From assembly GCA_930367215.1 (NCBI GenBank), contig OV884059.1, positions 245,953,803 to 246,017,802 on the forward strand: DNA of 64,000 nt, in the 5' to 3' direction. The stretch comes from Pollenia angustigena (lineage: Eukaryota > Arthropoda > Insecta > Diptera > Polleniidae). The first letter of the stretch is position 1. Each line of letters begins with the position of its first letter. Shown here one piece after another: positions 57,956 through 64,000 of this stretch. Position numbers and translations under genes: made by a program. Under the pieces are notes generated by a model, which made no database searches, was not told where the DNA came from, and was given only the letters and a program-made list of their open reading frames with translations.

Positions 57956-58102
57956 TTTTTAGCTTAAATAAAACACGATTCATTTTATTAAATTCTCATA
58001 CATATTTTCGTTTTTTATTTAAAATAAAATTCAATATTTGTTCGTTTTACACAATAAATTAAGTAAATAAATAATTATTTTTTGTCCTATCAGGTAATTT
58101 GA

Positions 58103-58370
58103 ATTTTATAAAGCTTTTTTGCAATAGTCCCAACTTCAATATTTCACTTGGTTTTTGCTTAAGTAAACCTTTGGTTAACATTGATGCTATAGATAAGTAC
58201 ATATACTATGGAATGATCCTATACACTACCAGAATATCTTGTAGTTTCATTAGAATCATTCCTAAGTACATGTTTACATCTATAGCATCAATATTAACCA
58301 AAGGTTGGCTTAAGCAAAAACCAAGTGAAATATTTAAAGAATGGGAATATTGCAAAAAGGCTTAATAAAA
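58103..58370. repeat. Long imperfect hairpin
   Basis: Arms of about 110 bp share atttcacttggtttttgctt and ttgatgctatagat with their complements. The loop is about 45 bp. A transcript would fold into a long double-stranded RNA. Confidence 0.85.
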
Positions 58371-58517
58371 CAGGGACCGTAACAGTTATTCCTCCTTTCA
58401 TAAACGTCAGATGATAACAGTTTTTTTATTAAATATTAGACGTTGCTCGTAACCAATAGTTTTATTAAAAAGTTTTTGGTTTTTGCAAAACGTTTGGCTA
58501 GATCAAACACCATTTAC

Positions 58518-58860
58518 CTGCTTTTAAATATCATTGTACAATTCTGCTACATATTGTATCCATTCGAAACGTTTGCCGTGTTTAGTTTTTACTAACAACT
58601 TTTTAGACAATTTGTTAAACCATAAAGAGTGTCTGATTCCCCACAATTGTATTGGTCACTGTGCGATCAAGAAGTGCTAGATTTGTGTTTTTTGCTACAA
58701 TTTGCAAAATACTGTAAAATACAAAAAAAAAGACGACTTAATTTTATTTAAAAACAAATTTTCATGATAACATACCTCTGAATATCGTATAACCAACTCT
58801 GGCTCCTTACAATGCAACCAAATCAAGTTGACTGCTGTACGTATGCGTCTACACCATTCA
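58518..58860 (-). pseudogene. Captured exons of an unidentified host gene
   Basis: Exon A (58860-58776) starts after a CCACCTGCAG acceptor and encodes EWCRRIRTAVNLIWLHCKEP followed by ELVIRYSE, ending at GTATGT. A roughly 64-bp intron closes with TTTTACAG. Exon B (58711-58518) contains QIVAKNTNLALLDRTV, then VKTKHGKRFEWIQYVAELYN in a shifted frame, and ends at GCAG/GTAAAT. The residues look strongly conserved, like a large house-keeping protein, but I cannot name it. Frameshifts and stops make it a pseudogene. It is joined head-on to the AsnRS fragment inside one transposon. Confidence 0.75.
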
Positions 58861-58889
58861 CTGCAGGTGGAAGAATTAACACGGAAAAA

Positions 58890-59340
58890 TGTTTTCGCAT
58901 CTTATCATAATATGACGATTATCCAACTGAACATCGGGATGAGCCTCTTCATTGAGAATACTTTCAGCACCGCCAGCAGGAGCCAAAACAATTAATTCCC
59001 AGTAATCTACATGCAATTCGTGTCTACCTGGTGCATAAAACAAATAAATGAGTTTCTACAATATTGTTCACGAAACGAAACTTACCGATTTGCCTTCTGG
59101 CACAGGTTTTAGTGTACCAAACATTGTAAAAATCCGTAATGTAAATAAAAAATTAAACCTTTGCCTTGACGTCTTAAACGATGTGCCCATCCATAGATTT
59201 TAACGTTTCTGTTAATTTTCGACACATTGAAATATGCAGCTGGCCAACTGGGATCTTCGGATATGAGTCTTTTTGGCTTCATCCAAATTTTGTTTAGGCT
59301 TTTCCGCATCTTCAGCTTCGCGTTTTTCTTTTTCGCATTT
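58890..59340 (-). pseudogene. Captured asparaginyl-tRNA synthetase fragment
   Basis: Exon 1 (about 59340-59086) encodes a Lys/Glu/Ala-rich lead-in, ISEDPSWPAA, then KIYGWAHRLRRQGKGLIF and FLQCLV, the OB-fold anticodon-binding domain of cytosolic AsnRS. An internal loss of about 25 codons precedes GTLKPVPEGKS, which ends at a GTAAGT donor. Exon 2 starts at 59034 (GCACCAGG) with HELHVDYWELIVLAPAGGAE and NEEAHPDVQLDNRHIMI. The acceptor is mutated to TTTTAT. The captured piece ends near 58890 at the start of the catalytic core. Retained intron means it was copied from DNA, not from mRNA. Confidence 0.85.
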
Positions 59341-60529
59341 TTATAACTTACTTACCCAAATCCTTTGGATTTTCTTTATTTATTTTAATAATTTAATAAT
59401 TATTAAAATATTTTGCAGTATTTAATTTAAACAATACACAAATTTTCACAAATATTAGCCAGTAAAGCGTATGTATAACAAAAATTAAAAAAAAAATTGG
59501 CATTTTTGTGGTGTTTTCAGTTGTTCTACTCTAACATATATGTTAGAGTGGTACAACTAATGTAAAATTGTTGCAAGTGTGTTAGTAAAAATTTTTTTTT
59601 TTTTAGTTTCGGTCATCCATTTCTTGTAGGGTAAGGAAGATAGGTACTTGTGCTTAAAAGTTTTATTTTATTATAAACTTTTATTTGCAATCTATTTTAC
59701 AATATTTAGCAAATTTGATTATTTCAATAAAAAATTAGGTATCACATGTTTTATTAAACTACAATAAGTTTTAAAAAAATATATAAACATACGTTTGTAA
59801 AATAGGTATACATATATAAAAAGTTAAGTGTTGTTTCATTTTCTATATTGGAGATCTAAGGAAATATTCCTTAATGTTTTAGACTGATAGCCCTTCAATA
59901 TGACCTTTAATCAAAGGCATTGGTAGAAGGATGGTCTGAAAGGCCTTTTAAGAGGCATTAATTGAAAGGCCTTTTAACATACCTTTCTTAAAAACCCTTC
60001 AAGATAACCTTTTTTCTAAGGCCTTTTGACAGTCATTCTCTGAAAAGCCTTCTAAGAGCCATTTATTTGAATGCCTTTAAGAAGCTCTGGCGAAAGAAAG
60101 GAAAGCGTAAGGCCTTCTCCGCATTGACAACGCGTGTAAAAAAGATGGAGGCCTTCTAGAAGGCCTCCGTACTCCTTCTTTTTCCCACTGGGTACTTAAC
60201 GTCTGTTAGTATTGGTGTGTCTACGTGTATGTGTACTTGTACGTGTGTTAACAATTCATGAATATTTATATTTTATGCAAGACATCCAATTACATTACAT
60301 TGTTATTTTTCACTTAATAAGGTTAATATTGAAAGTTATGACAAAGAACATGACGATTGAAACGTGTTTTTTCACTTTTTATGCATTTCTTCGAACAAAA
60401 AATCATTTAAGGTAATTTTTTTATTTATTATTTGTATGTACATACGTTACAAATACAGTTACAAATTGTATTCAAACTTCATTTTTCCGAGCAATAGCAA
60501 TATTAAACTTCAGCCAGTTCAGTGAAATA

Positions 60530-60585
60530 CACGCGGGGTTCTGGCCGGAATCTGACCCGCAACCACGAGCCTTTAAAAATTATGT
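60530..60585 (-). repeat. SINE-like B-box fragment
   Basis: On the minus strand GTTGCGGGTCAGATTCCGG resembles a tRNA T-arm, similar to the clearer one at 63825-63845. Confidence 0.3.
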
Positions 60586-60627
60586 TTTCGTAAATAATCT
60601 AAAAATTTTAGTATTTTAAAATGATTC

Positions 60628-60852
60628 GCCCTTATTGTGTTTGGCGTATTAATAATACGCCTATGACTGTTTGGTAATAGATTAAACAGTCGGGTGAATA
60701 TTATTTTATATTCACCCTTATCGTGTTTGGCGTATTTAAAATGCGCCTACGACTGTTTTGTAATAGATTAAAGAGAACGTGAACTTATTTCCTTTAATCT
60801 ATTACCAAACAGTCGTAGGCGTATTTTAAATACGCCAAACACGATAAGGGTG
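60628..60852. repeat. Three-unit direct/inverted repeat, hairpin
   Basis: Units at 60628-60686 and 60715-60772 are direct, and 60792-60852 is inverted. All contain tgtttggcgtatt and gactgttt. Units two and three form a stem of about 58 bp with a 20-30-bp loop. Confidence 0.85.
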
Positions 60853-60859
60853 ATTGATT

Positions 60860-61515
60860 TTTTGTATGCGAATAATCTGGAAATAATTATACTCTCGCTA
60901 CTTGTTTACGAGCTACAGCAGCACCTTTGGAATAGCGACATCACCTAGGGAAGATCCGTCCCCTCAGTGCGAGCATTCGAATGTAAAAGCTCTAGGTAAA
61001 TTTCATGCTCTTCTAGCACATATACCTTAAGAACTCAATGATGAACGACTATAAAACAGAAAAGAAAATCTCTTCTGATATCTTCCGACTTCTCCTTTTT
61101 GGTCGTTTCCATTGCAGCAGCTAGGTTGAATCCTTTCGGATTTCAGTTATTGACCACACCTGTTTTCCTCAAAGGATGTTACATCGTTAAGGTCATATTA
61201 AATTATTTAAAAAAAGTTTTAAAGTTTATAACTGAGCTGACTTTTGTTTAACAAATTTGCAAATTAAAATTAATTAAATGCATAAATAAAAAAAAGTAAG
61301 TTTTCTTGATTTAAGAAATTTTATGATTTAGCGATTCACATCAAAAGGAAAGTAAAAATAAAAACAGAATGCGCAGGTTAGCCCCGGGAGACATTGTTAA
61401 CAAAATGTTCGTCTGAACATGACAATCAGCAAAAATTATGTAAATATTCATTTTGTTATGTTCAAACAAATACTAACAGCAACAAGACGTCTTACATATG
61501 CGTGTGTGTATGTAT
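60860..61515. other. Intergenic sequence
   Basis: No gene or repeat boundary recognised. Confidence 0.4.
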
Positions 61516-61520
61516 GTTAA

Positions 61521-62030
61521 TAGTATGTTCACATTTGGCTTCTTAAACGCGTTTAAGCAGTTCGAACGTGATTAAGCTCTAATCACTTCAAAATCGAGAT
61601 GATTACCCATACATTGAAGTGATTTGTTAATCACTTCAAATCGACATGATTACAACTAAATCACTTCATAAACCACATAGAATCCACTGAACATACCCTA
61701 ATAATGTAGAATCGCTCGATTGTGTACAACCGGCCAAGATGTCTGCTTAATATTTTTATTTTTTTTTTCCTTAAATAATTCATAAATTTTCACAATTTCA
61801 TCATTAAATTGATTAAAATAATCTTCTGATAATTTTATAAAAGTGTTTTTATCCATTTTTAATACTTTAAAGAAATTTAAATTTGTTTGTTGTTTTTTTG
61901 TGTGCTTGTGTGTGTGTTTTTTCTTAATCATCTGTCATCTTAATCATCTCAAATGTAATGTGAACGGCTTTGATTAGCTAAATCAACATTTTGCTTAAAC
62001 GCGTTTAAAAACCCAAATGTGAACATACTA
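61521..62030. mobile_element. Harbinger-type MITE
   Basis: Ends tagtatgttcacatttggct and complement of tagtatgttcacatttgggt, about 38 bp, reaching ttaaacgcgtttaagca. Flanks are TAA on both sides, the Harbinger target duplication. The interior repeats aatcacttca. A 77-codon minus-strand frame inside is probably chance or a relic. Confidence 0.85.
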
Positions 62031-62037
62031 TAAGTCA

Positions 62038-63269
62038 CCCAGCGGGAAAACTCAGAACCCCTTCTTACTTCAGGCCTTTTTAAAGGCCTGCTTAACTATT
62101 AATTACTATTCTTACGTAACTGCTAAAGAATGCCTCATAGAAGGCCTCGGCTCTTTGGTATAAAATTATAAATAAATAAAAAAAATTTTTGTTTTGTTTT
62201 TTTGCACAAGCAAAAGAATTAAGATCCCTTTACAAAAACAAAGTAACATATGTTGTAAATCATTTTAGTTGAAGTTGAAAAGAGAAAGAGTAAAATTTTT
62301 TTGTTTTGTTTTTTCGCCAAAGCGAAAGAATTCAGATCCCGTTATAAAAACAAAGTAGGTGCATATTAAAATACAAAATAAAAACAATAATGTAAATCAT
62401 TTTAGTCAAGGCGAATTTATTACAGGTGGTCTTAAAAGCCCTGCTGATATTAGCAAAAATCACTGTTGGATGTCAAAATTTTGTTTATTCTCTTTTATTA
62501 TCTTTGTTTTTGTTTTGTTTTATTTCTGTTTTTGACATTTTACAATGATTTTACAAAAACAAATTGCTTGTGGTTTTTGTACGAGTTGTACTTGTTGTAG
62601 TACCGATATTACCTGGGATGAATTCGCCTTGATTTTAGTTGAGTTTTGTTCATTAAGGAATCTAGGTACTTGTGCTTAAATGTTTTTTTTTTTTATTATA
62701 TACTTTTATTTACAATCTATTTTACAATATTTAGCAAATTTGATTATTTCAATAAAAAAATAGGTATCACATGTGTTATTAAACTACAATAAGTTTAATA
62801 AAATATATAAAGTGTTGCTTAATTTTCTATATTGGAGATCTAATATGTACATGAAACCTATTCAGTTTTATAAGTTCATTTGTAAGGAAATATTCCTTAA
62901 TGTTTTATACTGATAGCTTTTTAATATGACCTTTAATCAAAGGGATTTGTAGAAGGATGGTCTGAAAGGCATTTTAAGAGCCATTCATTGAAAGGCCTTT
63001 AAACATACCTTTCTTAAAAACCCTTCAAGATAACTTTTTTTCGAAGGCCTTTTGACAGTCATTCTCTGGAAAGCCTTCTAAGAGCCATTTATTTGAATGC
63101 CTTTAAGAAGCTCGGGCGAAAGAAAGGAAAGCGGAAGGCCTTCTCCGCCATGACAACGCGTGTAAAACAGATATGAGTATGGAATGGAGCGAGAAGGCCT
63201 TGTTTATCCAAAACAAGGGGTACAGAGGCCTTCAAGAAGGCCTCCGTACTCCTTCTTCTTCCCGCTGGG
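62038..63269. mobile_element. CCCAGCGGG TIR element, copy B
   Basis: Full-length relative of copy A, flanked by CA on both sides. It lacks the 2.0-kb insertion of copy A but carries a 226-bp MITE at 62407-62632. Subterminal regions repeat aaggcctt. Confidence 0.85.
62407..62632. mobile_element. CAAGGCGAATT-type MITE, copy 2
   Basis: Ends tcaaggcgaatttattacag and complement of tcaaggcgaattcatcccag, flanked by ttttag (62401-62406 and 62633-62638). Copy A at 57601-57612 supplies the empty site. Confidence 0.85.
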
Positions 63270-63533
63270 CATATTGGAACGTATACATTTACACAAACAC
63301 TTTTTCATAATCTAACAATTGAAAAAATATGGAAATTTAATCATATTGACTTACACTCCAGACGCTGCCTGTCATAACTTTAGTCATAATTTTAATAACG
63401 GTATTATGAAAGCTTGAGTTAGAGTTGGACCCTTTAAATTCACCTATTGAATAGTTTTATTTATTAATTTATTATTAATATGTTAAACAATTGGTCTTAA
63501 CCTCATTTTCTTCTAAATAAAAAAATAGTTGGT

Positions 63534-63642
63534 CAGGCCTTTCACAGAAATCAATTTCACTCGGAAGTGAAAGTAATTTCGAATCTGGCTACATATAAAA
63601 CGAAACCACTTTCGATCGGAATTGATTTCTGTGACAGACCTG
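63534..63642. mobile_element. 109-bp palindromic MITE
   Basis: caggcctttcacagaaatca and complement of caggtctgtcacagaaatca form an inverted repeat covering most of the element. No clear target duplication. Confidence 0.6.
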
Positions 63643-63699
63643 AGTATTGTGGTTATTTTATTGAACTGTTCATGGTTTTGCAATGCAAATTTTCATATT

Positions 63700-63900
63700 T
63701 TAATCAGGCGAAAGTTCATTAAATTTAACTTTCATTAAATTATTTTTATGAAGAAAGGAATCCAACAACATGAAATTTATTAAAATTTATTGAAAATTTG
63801 TAATTCTTGACTGACCGGAGAATCGAACCCGCGTTCACGAAAAGGTTGTTTGACATGTTTCGATAGTAACCACACTATCTCTTCAGAAAAAAATGTTAAA
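63700..63900 (-). repeat. tRNA-related SINE-like repeat
   Basis: On the minus strand GCGGGTTCGATTCTCCGG matches a polymerase III B-box/T-arm. Upstream, GATAGTGTGGTTACTATC could be a D-arm. Downstream, the tail region recurs at 45230-45320. The T-stem is partly mispaired, so the copy is old. Confidence 0.5.
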
Positions 63901-64000
63901 TTTCTTTGTTACACTTCCATGTATATTTTCACTGCAAACTTATTTGTAACAACGTTCAATTTTAGCATTGTCAGAAGCTTTTGACTTGTTAATCTTCCAC

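Larger units (their letters stand above)
57631..59631. mobile_element. Pack-type TIR element carrying host gene fragments
   Basis: Ends ccctacaagaa and complement, flanked by TA (57629-57630 and 59632-59633). Copy B of the host repeat shows the uninterrupted ttcattaaggaa, confirming the borders. Inside are a 36-bp tandem array, a long hairpin and exons of two different host genes, with no transposase. The structure matches the gene-capturing (Pack-MULE-like) class, here in a TA-duplicating TIR element. Confidence 0.85.
57212..60192. mobile_element. CCCAGCGGG TIR element, copy A (interrupted)
   Basis: Left end cccagcgggaaaacgcagaa, right end complement of cccagtgggaaaaagaagga, flanked by TA. 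Both subterminal regions are packed with aaggcctt motifs. Copy B lies at 62038-63269. A 2.0-kb insertion at 57631-59631 splits it. No transposase is present. Confidence 0.8.

Noticed and set aside
61698..61931. 77-codon minus-strand gene inside the Harbinger-type MITE
   Set aside because: The start lies in a Lys/His/Thr-rich simple repeat and no homologue is recognised; retained only as a remark on the MITE.

Overview
This window looks like a gene-poor, transposon-packed stretch of a higher-fly (Diptera, probably calyptrate) nuclear genome. It is very AT-rich. The only long intact reading frames belong to one LTR retrotransposon. Everything else coding is the eroded remains of transposases, reverse transcriptases and captured host exons. 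I found no complete host gene, no tRNA or rRNA gene and no prokaryotic feature. The fly assignment is an inference from the repeat families (errantivirus, RTE and Jockey-type LINEs, Penelope-like element, a SINE with a CAA tail) and from base composition.

Layout. 1-604 is a foldback-type element cut by the window edge. 705-917 is a repeat with a CGATA cluster. 1347-10539 is a hAT-type MITE (8-bp target duplication) split by a complete gypsy/errantivirus-like provirus at 2524-10335 on the minus strand, with gag, pol and env, LTRs that read identical, a tRNA-Lys-type primer site and a TATA target duplication. 10548-15095 holds nested repeat fragments, a hairpin repeat with a hammerhead-like core and two copies of a dispersed family. 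15100-17640 is a decayed PIF/Harbinger element with remnants of both of its genes. 17990-20600 holds hAT remnants. 22477-25221 has three TIR elements. 27091-28575 is a RAG1/Transib-like transposase pseudogene. 29760-30450 and 35770-36665 are LINE fragments. 32164-33317 has two adjacent TIR elements. 33577-35039 repeats the left-hand repeat and MITE. 38287-40231 is a large palindrome whose arms carry tandem repeats. 41423-49234 is mostly MITEs, hairpins and a Penelope GIY-YIG fragment. 49558-53528 is a six-layer nest of transposons. 55490-56480 is an RTE-like LINE interrupted by a SINE and a MITE. 57212-63269 holds two copies of one TIR element, each interrupted by a different insertion.

The most notable locus is 57631-59631, a 2.0-kb TIR element carrying asparaginyl-tRNA synthetase exons and exons of a second, unidentified gene with intron boundaries still visible. 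That indicates DNA-level gene capture in the manner of Pack-type transposons. The sister copy at 62038-63269 preserves the empty target site, so its ends can be fixed from the sequence alone.

The provirus genes work as one unit. Gag is followed by Pol in the -1 frame at a slippery run, and Env lies behind a good 3' splice site placed after the pol stop. The remaining pieces show layered insertion history, not cooperating genes.
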